Origin: Atrichornis clamosus
Lineage: Eukaryota; Chordata; Aves; Passeriformes; Menuridae
DNA: 64,000 bases
Assembly: GCA_013400975.1 (NCBI GenBank)
Contig: WBMZ01008618.1
Span: 310,001 to 374,000, forward strand
Direction of reading: 5' to 3'
The notes beneath the pieces are model-generated. The model was not told the origin of the DNA. It was given only the letters and a program-made list of their open reading frames with translations, and searched no databases. Positions 1 to 12,660 of this stretch are shown here, piece after piece. Within the stretch, counting starts at the first letter, position 1. Each line of letters opens with the position of its first letter. A program made the position numbers and the translations under genes.

Positions 1-2694
1 GAGGTCCTGCAGGAAGGGCTTTGAGAGGCAGCCAATACCGAGGGGCTCAGAAGAGGCCATGGCTAATGAGAAACAGTCCTGTCCCTAAAAAAGATCTAGG
101 GGACTTCAGTTCCCTTGCTATCCTCTCCACATTGTCTGAAGAGCAAACTTCATCCTCTTGGGAGAGGAGACAGCAGCTGCTCCTCCTGAGAGCACTGTGC
201 AAAATTCATTCTCCATTGCAGGTCACAAAGGAGCAAGCAAATAGATTCTTCTCTTATTCCCCAACAGGAGTGGCTGAAAAGCAGTGACAGTGGATTTGTT
301 CCTCCTGCCCCTGCTTAGCAGTAGGGCAGATACCTGTGCCATGAAGGATAAGGAAGGACAATCTCTTGGGGGACTCTCCCTGCTCCACAGATCAGAAATT
401 CGCTTCTTCCTAGCACAGCAATATGGTGATTCTTCATCTTATGGGCAAGCTGAGTGATAAAAGTGGGCCAATACCAGCTTTGTATGAAACCTGGTGGATT
501 TTAAACAGAAGAGAGCAGTGTCCCTGCACACACTGACAACTAAGGATTCTGTTGTTCTGCTTCCCATGTTAGCAGTGCAGCTGTTAAAGCTCTGGAACAT
601 TTTTTGGACAAAAAGGACAATGTTCCTGTGAGACTTTAAAAATGAATTAATAGAACATTGATTTAACTTACTGGCTTTCTGCAATGCCTTTGTTTCCAGG
701 CAGTAAAAGTCTACTTGCCAGTTGTCCAGCCAGAAGCCAGTATCTATAAAAACCTGCCCCAGGCAGTTTGTGGAGGGCCTTAGTTAATTAAGATATGCAT
801 TATCATCTCTGCTTTGGGCTGCTTGTGAGAGAATGTAAAAAGCACAACTAGACAACTGTCTTTTCCTCCTGTTTTGAGACTCATTCCTGATCCCACTGTG
901 ATTGCCAGCAGCAGACAAGGAATAGAGCCAGAAGAGTGAAAATTAATAGTGGTGGCATCTGAAATCTCCATCCGTGAGCTTAAAAACATGCCTGCTTTAG
1001 ATTGGGTCTTTATTTGCAGGGGGCAACAGCTCATTCCCATAGTCTGAGTGCTGGAAAATTTAAAAATAGAGTGTGAAGACCCCTGCTGCCATCCTGCACA
1101 AGGCTTCAGACAGCACGTGGACTTTGTGATCAAAAGAGGTATGTCTTGTTGCCTGTGTAACTGTGTCTGTTCAGGCATATGCATTTTACAAAGTGGCTCT
1201 GTTCTTAATAGTCAAGGGTAAAATGGTATCCTGAGGAGTTTCTCCTCAAGTATTAAGGGTGTTTTGTTCTTGACATAGAGTTTTAGTGAATGAGAAAGCA
1301 GCAGTGCTTTGTTCTCAGTCTCCATCTCTCCCTCTGCCACCTTCCTTCTCTCACAGGCCCTCTGCCTCCCTCCCTCTGCCTGACTTGCACTGGGGCATTG
1401 ACCATCCTTGTCCTTCACACAGGGACCTTCCCTGCCTGCACACCTTTCCTGCTGCCTGCCCAAAACCACAGAGTGCCTGGGAAGGCCCCAGTGTGCAAGT
1501 TTTACATTCTTCATGATGCAAAACTAACTGGGAGCCACCTGGCCTGGGAGCACAGCAAGCTCCAAGCTTCAGATATCTAGTGTACTCTTTTCCGTGGGCA
1601 TGGATGTGTCAGGAAAGATCTCCTTGGATATGGGCGTGTGGTTCCAGTAAAATGTCCACTACCTGTTTCCTAGATCATCAAAACTTGTCTGATTTCTTCA
1701 GCCTGCTGTGGTTGAGTTGTGTTTGACCTAAAAAGAGGTGTGGGAGGGCTCTGAAGGCAGTCAGCAACTTCCAGAGCATCTATTCCCCAGGGAGGAGGGA
1801 AAGCTCCTAAGCCCTAGATAAAATACTCATCACTTAGACAAATGTGCCAAGATCCTCAAATCCTCCCTAGAAATAGGGGATTGCAATATTAAACATAATT
1901 ATGAAATGTCTGTAGAGCTGCAGCTACAGATGGAGCTTTACGAGTGGTTTGAAGTAATGCTGCACCAGCATCAATTATCCCCAGCAACTGCACAAAGATA
2001 TTTTTAGGGTGATATTTTCATTTTACAGCTGCATTTAGTCACTTGCAGCCACCAGCCAGGTGCCACCTCCCCATTTGCACCACAAGCATGCAGTGATCTC
2101 TCAGCAATGCATGGCCTGTCCTGTCCTCTTGCCTCAGTAATCAACAGCTCAGATGAACATTTTGCCCTACCTTGGCACCTCTGCTGTCAAAATTGCTGTG
2201 AATGAGGGAGCCTGCCTCTCTTTTCCTGCAGCTGTGAATATTAGCTACAGAGTAGCACTAAATCTTGTTTAAGCTACAGTAATTCCACCCAGTGATGAAT
2301 GTCACTACCTGAATAATTTGGGTAATTTCCTGCAGCTCTAGTGTACTAGCAGAGAAATGAATGTTAATTTACTGCTAATTTAGTATACTAACCCTTAATT
2401 AGCAATGAGCAAGCTCTGAAATATTTGATTCTGAAAGCTCATCAAACTTTTACCAGAAAAAAAAAAATCACCCCTCCCAGCTGAACTCTTCACTGTATTT
2501 GAGGTTATTAGCAAAATGCTATGGGTGTGCTGTTCATTACCTCTCACTAGGATATATGTAGCTGGGAACACCCCCATTTTCCACTCTTGCTGCAGAAATC
2601 CATTAAGTAGATTCTTGCTCTTATGCAATATATTCAGCAGTTGTAGGGTATTGCAGTGTGCAGAGACGCTGTAGCTTTACTGACAGGCAGGATT
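1..2694. other. Non-genic unique sequence
   Basis: No exon, RNA gene or recognisable repeat is visible here. A pyrimidine-rich stretch lies at about 1319-1385, and 1860-2420 is more AT-rich with several TAAT cores. A run of A at about 2456-2467 is a plain homopolymer. The reading frames in this interval (up to 134 codons on the minus strand near 780-1184) have no domain-like content and overlap others on both strands. Confidence 0.7.
1724..1741. promoter_or_regulatory. Everted nuclear-receptor half-sites, spacing 6 (ER6-like)
   Basis: TGACCT at 1724-1729 and AGGTGT at 1736-1741 are everted half-sites separated by six bases. ER6 arrangements are known to bind PXR/CAR-RXR in vertebrates. The second half-site has one mismatch to AGGTCA, and the sequence around it is not notably motif-rich, so this could easily be chance. 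Confidence 0.2.
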
Positions 2695-2763
2695 AATCAT
2701 AGAATCATTTAGGTGGGAAAAGACCTTTAAGATCATTGAGTCCAACCGTAAGCCTAACACTAA
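2695..2763 (-). mobile_element. CR1 LINE 3' end fragment, truncated
   Basis: The plus strand begins AATCATAGAATCATTTAGG and continues through a stretch reading GACCTTTAAGATCATTGAG and CCAACC. This is the reverse complement of the 3' untranslated end of avian CR1, including the terminal ATTCTATG-type unit, so the element lies on the minus strand. Only about 69 bases remain, which is the normal outcome of 5' truncation during CR1 insertion. No flanking target-site duplication is obvious. Homology seems to fade after the CCTAACACTAA stretch near 2763. This is the clearest repeat in the window and the main evidence for a bird genome. Confidence 0.88.
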
Positions 2764-3127
2764 TTGCACAGATTATCAATGGCTGGTGTCTAAAGGGGTG
2801 AGAGAAGGGCTGAGTGTGTCTAATGGGCTGGGCTGTTGCTACAGGAGGCAGCACTTGGCTGTGTAGAAAAGCTGGATGTGACATGACGAGCTCATCTCCC
2901 ACTTTCTTCTCTGGGCTGTTTTGCTCTTTTCCCGTCAGGTCTGGTGTGTCCCACTCAATATCGATTTTAATTCTGTTGTTTTTATGTGATAGTTTGCAGA
3001 GTAAGGCACAGCACAGCCCGAACAGGGGCCTGTATGAGCAGAGTAGGGCATCACAAGCAGCCCTGCCTGTGAATGGAGAGTGTGTGCACAGGGATGAGTG
3101 GTGATGGAAAGTGGTGGGGCAGGAGAA

Positions 3128-3155
3128 GGGACTCTGGAGAAAGGGAGGGCTGGGG
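3128..3155 (+). other. Potential G-quadruplex, long first loop
   Basis: Four G-runs lie at 3128-3130, 3143-3145, 3147-3149 and 3152-3155, with loops of 12, 1 and 2 bases. The 12-base loop exceeds the usual limit of 7, so folding is possible but not strongly predicted. Confidence 0.35.
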
Positions 3156-6100
3156 AAAGGAAATCAAAGAAAGATGTGTGTGTCAGCTGAACTGCCGAAG
3201 CCAAGCCGAGCACTAAGCTGGGCAGTGGGCCAGTACATGACTTATCCATGCCTCTGTGTCAGTACTGGAGGATTTTTGCAGAGAAAAGACCAAACTGTCA
3301 GATGAAATTTCATATTGTTGGAGATGAACTTAAGCAAAGCCCATAATGCTGGCGAGCTCTGCTAATTGTCCAGCAGCAATTTCCCCTGCTGTGAAGGATT
3401 ATTCAGGTGTCATCTGGCCCAATAGTTCAGTGATGAGCAGAAGAGCTTTCAGTGGTGAAGAAAGCGTTTCTGTGCCTTTCCTGTCCCCAGAAAAGATGGA
3501 ACTGCCTCAGAGGGGAGAGAGGGTGGAAACTGCTCATGGTGTGTATTAATGCCCTCACTGGGGACAGGTTACCCAGCATCCATCACTGCAGCTTGATTTC
3601 CTACTGCAAAAAATGAACTTTCCTCTTTCAATCTGTGCAGACTTACCCTTCCCAATTGCGCTCTGGGTGTGGGCTGCTTTGATGTTTCTGCCTGGGACTC
3701 CTGAATTTACCTGACATCTGTCAGTCCCCCTTACTCTTACTTTCCCTTCTTCCTCTTAAGCTCCTTTTCTGGCCTCCCATTTGTCACCTGGTTGAGTGAC
3801 AAGGACTCAAATGATTTGAAACGTAGGCCATCCCTCTACTGGCCTTGTTGCTCCTCCCTTCTCTCCCTCTGTTCCCCACGGTGTCTGTTGTCCCTCCTCA
3901 AGTCTCACCAAATTTCCCTGCAGCTGGTGAACAACACAACAAACTCCAGTACTTTTCTCGTGATGTAAATGCGCCTATTCAGTGCCAGAGACACATTTCA
4001 CACCACACCTGACACCAGTACATGGATGTCTGTCTCACTCTCAGTCCTACATGGAAGTGCACGTTCAGGGGCCGAGACATACAAGAATTTATGCAAATTC
4101 TACCACTTCCTCACAGCATCTCTTGCCACTTTCTTTGCAGCTCCTGTAGCTGCCTGGCAGGGTAAGCAACCAGCTGCCTGGTGTAATCCATCAGCATGGC
4201 AGGCAGGCTGCCGCACACCTCTTCCATTTCATTTTTCTGAGAAGTTCTCTGTTTTTAGGAGATCAGCATTGCTTCATTAGTTGCTTCTCTACTCCTGCCA
4301 GGAGGAGTAGGGAACAGTTGTATTTTCACATAAGGAAAAACAGATGAAAAATGGCAGGGTGTGCCTTCCATTCAGCTTTCTCTTTAAAACTTTTTGAAGA
4401 TTTGCTGAGCCCTTCTTCCACGGAATATAGTTTTCTCAAGGAAAATTTTGTCATTGCTAAATGAGCCATTCCACAAAATAAAGAAGAGAAATGTTGCTAG
4501 ATTGTGGTCTTCTCCTGCACCTCTAGGCAGAAAATGAGTGTGGTGTTAGTACACAGGTGAGAGGGATACATTGTCCACCCCATTTTGTGCTGCTGACCAT
4601 ACTGGAGAACAGAACAGCCACCCCAGAGTGCTTCTTCTTGGGAGGGGCAGATTCTACCCAGCTACAAGGGCTGAGCTGGGAGAACTCCTTGCTCCCTCTT
4701 GTCTTGTTAGATGCATGTAAGAGCAGAATCTGGTATCAAAATTAGCACTTAAAATACATTATTTAAAGAAGTGTGCACTTCCATATTTATGTGATAGAAC
4801 ACTTCCATAAGGTCATCCATATTATGCTTTTTTTATCTGCAGTGTTTTATTTAGACTCAAAGGCTGAGACTCACCTAACCTGACACAGATGTGTTCACCT
4901 TAGTTTGGACACATGCAGCTTCTACTACAGTGAGTGAAAGGAAGCTAGTACTTTAGAGATGTCATTTATCATCCAAAAAATAGATGTGTAAGAGAGGTGA
5001 GATGAAATGAACCCTAAAAGCACCTTTGTCACCCTGTTGATCACAAAGCACATTTTAGGTGCTGGGCCTCGATGGGTCAAGCCTGCAGTAAGATGAGTAC
5101 TATCTCACGCTGGAGTCTTCTGAACTCCAGGAAAGAAAGAGCCCTGGTGAACTCAGGAAGAAAAAGATAAAGTTCAATATGTGAAAACTTTTCTGTGTTA
5201 TGTGTCTGCAGATAACTTTAGGATCTGTTTTACTACAGCCAAAGAGGGATCTGCCGTCAAGTTTACAGAGTGAGAATTGCTAACCCTGGAAACAGTGATT
5301 AAAGTAAAATTTAGAGGATGGATACTTGGATAATCTGTGGAATGGGAGAAAGTCTAATGCAATGTTGTGGTTGGAAGGTACAGAGCAGATAATTGTGTAT
5401 ATTAACAGGACTCTCAGGAAGATGATGCTGCCCTAATATGTGCCACTGGGTGCAACTACATCCTGAGCTTGAGAGGGATGATAAGAACTGGAATAACCTC
5501 AGATGACCATGAGAAAGCTCATGGCCTGTTTCATTCCCATTTAATTGAGAAAGTTTGGAAGATCACAGCCCTGGTAATGAAAACTCAGTCACCATCTGTA
5601 AGTACTTGTACAGGGAGCAAGGGCTTGCCAAATTGCCCTTCATCCAGCAGAAGGGAAGGCCAGCGGTGGGTGGAGTATGGAACTGAGCAATCAGTGGTGG
5701 AAAGGAGCAGAGCTTTCAGTGGGAGCCCCTGGTACAGCACATCCTGATGACACTGGCTTCTGATTCACTGCCAGTTTTTTAATCAGGATGGGATGTTTTT
5801 CTAAAAGAGCTGCTGTAGTTCAAAGAGGGATTAATTCAGGGAAGTTTGTGCTGTGCAGTAGGTCAATATCACTGATCACAACAGACTCTATGGGAAAAAA
5901 GACTCTGTCTCCATAAATCATGGCTGTGGTTTTGTCCAAATGGTTTGGAAGCAGGCTCTTGTTTACTAATCTGTAAAGTCTTTAAGCAGAAATTTAAATT
6001 TTCTTTCTGGAAGCTCTTTAAAATTGATTCCCACAGTAAACCCAGCTTCAGGAAATCCAGGACAATGCCAGTTAATTAATTAAGGCGATTAACAAGTAAA

Positions 6101-6249
6101 CTGGTGCTTCCTTTGACTGTGGGCAAGCAGTTGGCATTTTAGCAAACTTTTCCTCATAATAATAGTAATACTTCTTGGGGCTGTCACATTGTCCTCCCCC
6201 ACCTCCACGCTTTCCCAATTATAAGTCTCTTCTTTTGATCTTGGAAATG

Positions 6250-6266
6250 TTTTTTTTTTTTTTTTT
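6250..6266. repeat. Poly-T tract (17 bases)
   Basis: An uninterrupted run of 17 T. There is no element body beside it that would make it the tail of a minus-strand retrocopy, so it is called as a plain homopolymer. Confidence 0.9.
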
Positions 6267-8219
6267 AATCTAAAATATGCCGCTTGGAGATGACATTTTG
6301 TGAAATGTTCATTTTAATTATACAGGGATGGTTATCACTGCAGGGATGTTGGCACTGGCTTTCGATGCAAAATCCTTCTTTTCTGCTGATTATATCGAGA
6401 AAGCTCTGCGAGCCTTAGGCACCTGAAAATTGTAATGCATCATTGTTCTCTCTGTGAGCGGCAGGGAACAGAAATTCAAGCTGAAGTGGGAGGGCAGTGT
6501 AGTGGCATCTAAATCAGCAGTCCGTGAGGACAGTGGGGAGGCTGGCGTGCAGGTGTGCTGCTCCTGGCCCCAGCAGGGGACTGTCCCCTGTGCACATACC
6601 AAGGGGCCAGGGTGACAGTAGTGCCCACCCACGGAGGCCAGAGCCACCTGTCCCTCCTGCTTTGTTGGCTGCTAAAAGTGATGGAGGAGCAAAGTCATGA
6701 AGGTTTTCCAGCTGGAGGAGCGTGGGCACTGCTCAGTGTCTGCACTAACTGCCAGAGCTCAGGGCTGTCGATGGCAGGGGTGGTTTTGGCTGGCCAGGCC
6801 CTCGGGCTGGGCTCTACCAAAGCCTTGGACTGTAGCACCAGGTCCCCACACAGCTGCAGTGCATATCCCTGTGCCCCCAGATATGTGTGAGGATGGCAGG
6901 GCTTCTCCATCCTCTGCTTGGTGCTGCCACCAGCACGCCCTGGCAGAGATCTGCCTCTCCAGCAGCTGGCTGGCACAGAGCTGGTGATGGCTCGTGGAGT
7001 TACTCTCTCAGTCCCAGCAACAGGGGTTTCGTCTTCAAAAGTCATGCTTGTGACAGTGGTGTTTGCTCTGGGTTAGGCTGCTCCCTCCTGCATATCTAAA
7101 ACTTCTTGAGGCTTTTATCCATCTCAGTGGGGCTGCCTGAACAGCAAAGCGCTCCTTGATACAGGTGGGGGGTGTAACCTAAGGGCACAGCAGTGACACT
7201 CCTCAGCTCACTGCTCTCATGAGGAGACATGGAAAGCCTGTAACAAACGAGGCTGGAGCTGTGTTTCGTGTACCATGCCCTGGGCAGGCAGCTGTGGCTT
7301 TCACCCATCCCCCTGGATGCGAAACATGAACTGTGGTGACTCCTTGGCATGACTTTACAACGATGCTATTGCATCTCTGAGAGGTCCTCCATGTCTTCAA
7401 ATGAACTTTCGTGGTGTCATTGCCTGGGTTTAACTTGGCCTAAGGTACCCACGTTACCTTTCTGCTTTGTGTACAGCCTGTCTAATGAATGCCACAGCCG
7501 TGAAGGGCTCTCCTTACACACACTGCAATATGGGCTCACAGGGAACTCAGACCTGAACTTTATGCTGAACAAACATGTGACTAATGGCAGGTCCTTCCCT
7601 AAGGACCTTACATTAAATAGATTCCTCTTCAGATTATTAAAACTTCTGGTTTGCTGCTCTAGGTGAAGATATAGCTGAGTAAATCGTGGATGTTTTGGAT
7701 CTGTAGTAAAAATGAAAAATTGGCTAGGTGGAATAAGCAGCCATAGTTTTAGTGGCCAAAAAGAAATACTCTGTACTCTGAAAAAGTACTTACTTTAGTT
7801 CTAGTGCTTTAATTTTTAAAACTGTCCTGTCTTTTAGAAACCTAGCTCAATATTTAATTTTAAAATGGCATTTTAAAAATTAATGGTGCTGACAGTTTGT
7901 TTCCTTTTCCGGGCTAGACGAAAGGGAAGAGAGTGACAGAAACAAGTCATTACAAGTTTTTTTGTTCTTTCATTTCTGCTCTTCAAGAAATTTCATATTC
8001 AGAAAAATTAAATAGATCTCCACTGGAATAATAACATAAAATGAGGCCTGTCTGTCTAATGTCACTCCACTGTTTTACTACCATGGAAGAGAAATAATGA
8101 ATTTCATTCATAAATGCAAAAAGTGAATGTAAGCGCTGGGTATAAGCCACTACTGCTGCATCAGGCAACACAGGCAAACTCAGCTATTAACTGAGATAAA
8201 ACTGTACTAAAGGAAGGGA

Positions 8220-9330
8220 TCATTAGAAGATTAGCTGAGACTCATTATTAATGAAAACTAGTTCTAAGTGTTAGAAGACTGTAAATGTCTTTTAAAAATG
8301 AAGCATGAATCACTTGGAGAAGAAAGCTCAGAAGTGAAAAGGTAACTTTAAAACCTTTTTGTCTTAACATAAACCCCTCTCAATTATCATGTGCAATAGG
8401 ATTTTTTTTTGCCTGATTGATATATTCAAAGAGTGGGAGGGAGGTGGGTGGTGAGGAAGCTGCCATCACACCACAGTTCCAGCTGGGCTCACAGAAGAAG
8501 CAGGTTTGCAAAAAGGTCCGGCATGGCAGAGTGCAGCTCCACAGGTGGGAGTGTGAAGGGCAGGGGGGAGGATGCTGCTGCCCTGAGCAGGGGATTGCAG
8601 GATCCTTTTACGGTTTCAGAGCAGCATAAGGGGCTGTGTGGGAAGAGCTGGTGCAGTTCAGGGCCTCCTCCCAAAGCCCACGGTGTCAGTGGGAGCTGCA
8701 GAAGAAGGGCAGAGCTGCCCGACAGCCTTTTCCTCATGCAGTGCCCTTTCCTGCGGCTCCACAGTTCCTACAAAGCTGGTTTGTTATAAAATTGAAAAGA
8801 ACTATTAGCTAACTACCTGGAAAACTAATTAACCTATTGTAGCACAAATCCTGGCTTTACTGTTAATCTCATTCAAGGATTCCTTCTGTCCTGGTTTGGC
8901 CTGGAGCTTAACACCGGGAGCAGCATGAGCTGGAAGTGTTCAGCACCTTTGAAAAAGAGACCACATGCAGGTAGCCTGCATTAAGGGATGCTGGAAAATA
9001 ATCCCCTGGCACATTAGCTCATGAATGTGTGTGTTGGCAGAGATCAAGTCAGCGGTTCATGCTGAGCATCTGAATTCACAACAAAACCCAAGTTCTGTAA
9101 AATAATGCTGGCTTTTTAAAATCCATATTTATTTCCTGCTTTCAGGCGCTTACGTAGCTATTGATCTGATCAATGTGAGTAACTTTTTGGACAAACAGGC
9201 TTCTTAAAATGCCTTAAAAGCTTCATTATTAGGATAATGGAACCAAAGTTAAAAACAAATCAAACAATGCACGTGTAAAAGGTTTCCCCCAGACAGCTTG
9301 AAAATAAATTGAAAACAAATTCAATTAAAA
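8220..9330. promoter_or_regulatory. AT-rich blocks around a GC-richer core, possible conserved noncoding DNA
   Basis: The parts at 8220-8370, 8785-8880 and 9060-9330 are AT-rich, with TAAT/ATTA homeodomain cores and TTAATGA-like words (for example CATTATTAATG near 8242). The middle, 8430-8780, is GC-richer and includes a G-run cluster at 8435-8456. Such composition is typical of avian conserved noncoding elements but does not prove conservation. Confidence 0.25.
8435..8456 (+). other. Imperfect G-quadruplex motif
   Basis: Three GGG runs (8435-8437, 8439-8441, 8446-8448) are followed by GG runs at 8450-8451 and 8455-8456. A two-tetrad or bulged structure is possible; it does not meet the canonical four-GGG rule. 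Confidence 0.3.
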
Positions 9331-9936
9331 TAACAATCAACCTTTTTGTTCCTTCAGTGGTATGATTTCTCTGAGGCAGGTACACAATGATAAGAAATTT
9401 CTTTGAAATGCTCGAGATAGCACACCCATAGGCACAGCTATGACAGATCAAAGCAGTATTTGTGCTAAAGAACAGCCTGCTACTATTAAGTTTCTACTTT
9501 AAGGGCTGGAATTTTTTTTTCCTTATTTTTTTTCCTTTTCAGTCCCAGATGCTTTTGCATCTGTTACTGTTCTTTCCTCGTGGCTTTTACCTCACTAAGC
9601 CAGGCCCTAGATCTTGACCCAAAGGAAATGTCTTGTCAAAGTGTCTTTTTACATGTAGCATTGTACTTTCCCTGTTCTGTATGACCGGAAGTTTTCTTTT
9701 TCTCTGCTTACTCTGATACCCTTGGCCTGAGATTTCTCTGTGCTGTTAATCTTTTACACCCCAGCTGTAATGACAGTGGGGCCGTGCTTGGAGCAGTGTG
9801 GGGAAGTGGCACAGTCAGAGGCTGGGCTGCACAGCAGGGACTGGTCCTGCCTGGCCAAGCAGTGGTGTGCCAGCAGTGCCAGCAGCACTGGGGCACTGAA
9901 GCAGGCTGCCAGCTCCCGTCATGGTCCCCTTGAGGA
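9331..9936. other. Non-genic sequence before the reverse-transcriptase remnant
   Basis: No gene is seen. The left part is AT-rich with two short T-rich tracts near 9511-9540. The right part, from about 9770, becomes GC-richer. I looked here for more reverse-transcriptase sequence upstream of 9937 and found none that I could recognise. Confidence 0.6.
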
Positions 9937-10120
9937 TGTTTTGCTGTTGCAAATAGAATTACAAATGGGCTGAGGCTTTGCTCCTCTGTTATTTGGCATT
10001 GTGCTGGCGACCCCACATCTGCAGCATTGTGTGTAAAGGTAAAAGTAATGAAGGCAGCTACTGAGGAACTGGTTTTTGCAAATGATTGTGCTGTATTTGT
10101 TCGTGGCAGTAAGGACATCC
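9937..10120 (+). pseudogene. Decayed reverse-transcriptase fragment of a non-CR1 LINE
   Basis: Two short peptide matches to non-LTR reverse transcriptases occur in the expected order but in different frames. First, 9977-10009 translates as FAPLLFGIVLA, like the CVLAPxLFxxxxA motif. Second, 10063-10119 contains ELVFANDCA followed by a KDIQ word, matching the FADDCA catalytic motif and its downstream DLQ. The residues just before it (VKVMKA at about 10039-10056) also fit the AKTKV stretch that precedes FADD in this family. The catalytic FADD reads FAND, so the first aspartate is lost. The two motifs are only about 20 codons apart instead of roughly 50-60, so an internal deletion is implied besides the frameshift. 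CR1 enzymes carry FADDTKL instead, so this appears to be a different LINE clade. I could not follow the homology beyond 10240. A chance match remains possible. Confidence 0.45.
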
Positions 10121-10239
10121 AGTTACTGTTTTGTATGTGCTACAAAGCATCTTGGCCTTGCAGCCATTCTGGAAAAGAAACATTTTCTGTTTTAACCAAG
10201 ACCTGGCACTGCAAGGACCATCCTTGTATTATCCATTGA

Positions 10240-12660
10240 TTAGGTGCCCCTTGGGGTGGCCTCTGTAGTGTGTTTTTGTAAAATAGGAGCCCCTCAGCCA
10301 GGCTAGTGATGCTCTGGGTAAATTACAGTGCTATCTATGGAGATCATGTGATGCTGTTTGCGGAAGAAACTTGCTGGTTTTGTTCATGCTTTTTGTTGCA
10401 AATTTGCTTGATAGCTACTCTTCTCTGCCAAAGTACCTTTTAGTCTTGAAGAAGCTGATGGGCTTTATGTTTTGAAGATCCACTAAAATGACGTATGAAA
10501 TACTCCCTTATTATCTAGTGTGTGCTGGGACATCATGTTCCCAGTGCTGTAGCTGGAATTGGTTTGGATTGGTACTCGGCATGAGGTGAGTGTTCAGTTC
10601 CCTGTATCATCAGTGCACTGGTAGGCAAGTGTGGACCTATTACACTCTTGAAGCAGAAACAAATGGAGGATTAGAAGGATTGAGGGTCATATCTTCATCT
10701 CCTTGTTCCTGCAGAAATATAGCCTGCTCCAAGAGCACCACCCAGACACTACCAGGACAGTGCTATTCGGGACAGTCTGGAATGTTAAGGCAGACCTCTG
10801 GTAGTTTCATGAAAGCCAGGCAAGGAGTTGGTGTTGCAGCATTGATTTCAGCAAGCATTTTTACTTCTTCAGGAATGGTGTTTCACCTGGAAGTTCTGTG
10901 TAGTGGCTGGGTTCAGCTACCTCTTGTCTGGCTTGAAACGACGGTGACATGTCAGTGTGGTTGTGGTCAAAGGAAGAGTCTTTGTTCTGAATGCAAAGTG
11001 TATTCCTTGTTATTCCAGGCACAATCACTTCCACAATCACAGATTGTCTTTTGAATCATCAGAATTGATTTTTATGCCCACTAATTACTGCCATGCCTGT
11101 TCCTTGGAAACCATGGGCAGTGAAGGCACAGTTCATGGGCATTGAACTAGTACAATTTATACTGAGATGAGTTAGTATCTGGAAGAATATTTGATTTTAA
11201 ATAGCTGGAGATGTCTTGCAAGGTTGCTTTCTGCTTTGGAAAAGAATATGGTTGCAGTTACTATTTTGCAACTTTGCTGTTTCTTTCCTCTTCACTACAT
11301 CATCCAATCAAACTGCAAATCAGCTGGCACTATTTGCTTTTTATACCAGCTCTGTGTTTTACTAGTTTTTTTGAGAAGTCCCAATAAAATGGGATTTTAA
11401 AGATAACTTTGGAAGATGTTTCCGTTCTGTGAACTCTCATCAGCAGGCCTGCCAGAGTAAAAATTTGGGCTGGTGATGGATTTAGAACTGCTCTTGGATA
11501 TATCAAAGAAGAGCCAGACTCTGGCAGTGGCAGGGATAAAAAAGGTCGATGTGCTGCATTCTCCTGTTAAAGCAGCCAAGTCTGCAAGGTATTATAAGCT
11601 GGGAGTACCTGGTTACCAGTATAATTTCTGGTGATAGGAAGATCCTGGTAATTAAACTGGTTGCACTGAGTGAGAATCCAATGGGGATATTATATGGGTA
11701 AGATACATGGTGTTAGTATCTGTTTCATAGCAGCAAGGCAAAGGGAAGCAAGACAGTTCTTGAGTTTATTTATCTTTCAAAAAAAAGTGATTTTTCTTAA
11801 GACTTTATTCCACACCTTCTGGAATATTGCGTTACTTTAAGTGGTTATCAGGCCTTGCTTTTTGAACATGCAGAACATAGGTTTATGTGAAATTGATGGG
11901 AGCTACAGGTTTGAGCACTTGTGATTAAGAGATAAACCCAGGCAAGCCAGCTCTTAACAGTCTTCTTTTGGTTAACCCAAATCTTTGGACAAGTTTGAAA
12001 ACTGAACCTGAATCTAAATTTCACAAGTAACCTTTACTTTTTCAAGTGGCTGAACCAGTGTTCCAGGTCCTGCGAGCACTGGCTCTGAATATCATAGCTT
12101 AACCCCATCTATGATGACGGAAAAGAATCAGTTTCTCTTTCTACACGGTGTAGTCATTCCTGGGTGAAATGTCTGGAAGCTCTTTTTAGTACCATAAAGC
12201 ACGATTTTACTTGGAGAGCAAATGATTTCACAGTCTACTCTGAAAGTAATTAACAGAAACTGGGTGTAAACACTGGCTTCTGTGCTCTCTGAAGTAAGCA
12301 AAATAAGAATTTATGCTATTGACCTTGTTAAGTAACTAACATTTTTCCTCCTCTGCATTAGCTTTTGCTTTTTCCCACAGTTCAGACCCCCCCTGAGCCT
12401 GGGGCCGCGTGCTACACCAAAATGTTCAATCCCACATTTGAAGCTGAATAAATCCAGCCATACTGCTAAACATATGGTAAGTAATAGCATCATTAACAAT
12501 AACATAGTGCACATTTGACAACTGAAGGGATTTGGCAGCTTTGTGCCAGAGGAGTGACAGCAGAGGAGCAGTCCTGGCTGCTCCTGCCATCCTGTCCTGT
12601 CCCTCCCTATGCCCCTGCATTGACCTTCTTGAAAATTTGAAAGGCTGCCCATCTTCTTAC
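10240..12660. other. Non-genic unique sequence
   Basis: No gene is supported. An open frame of 154 codons at 10590-11054 has no recognisable domain. I searched 10240-11150 by eye for the C-terminal part of the LINE protein (YLGS, ETWT, RWxGH-type motifs) without a convincing hit. The area 11590-12330 is AT-richer and unremarkable. Confidence 0.65.

Larger units (their letters stand above)
2764..8219. other. Non-genic unique sequence
   Basis: No gene is supported in this stretch. It contains a G-rich tract at 3128-3155, pyrimidine-rich sequence at about 3720-3900, and AT-rich patches near 4740-4830, 5930-6120 and 7680-8050. It also holds a run of 17 T at 6250-6266 and a moderately GC-rich patch at 6530-6990 that produces several overlapping open frames on both strands. 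None of these frames resembles a known protein. Confidence 0.7.

Noticed and set aside
5360..5385. GTGGTTGGAAGGTAC resembling the CR1 GGTTGGAAGGGACC word
   Set aside because: Match is about ten bases with no flanking CR1 homology.
10590..11054. 154-codon plus-strand open frame downstream of the reverse-transcriptase remnant
   Set aside because: I tried to read it as the C-terminal half of the LINE protein, but no YLGS, ETWT or RWxGH-type motif appears, and the reverse strand also stays partly open. No family is recognisable.
11440..11580. Peptide stretch with IKEEPD (sumoylation-like) in a short plus-strand frame
   Set aside because: Under 50 codons, no neighbouring exon signals, and no protein I recognise; likely chance.
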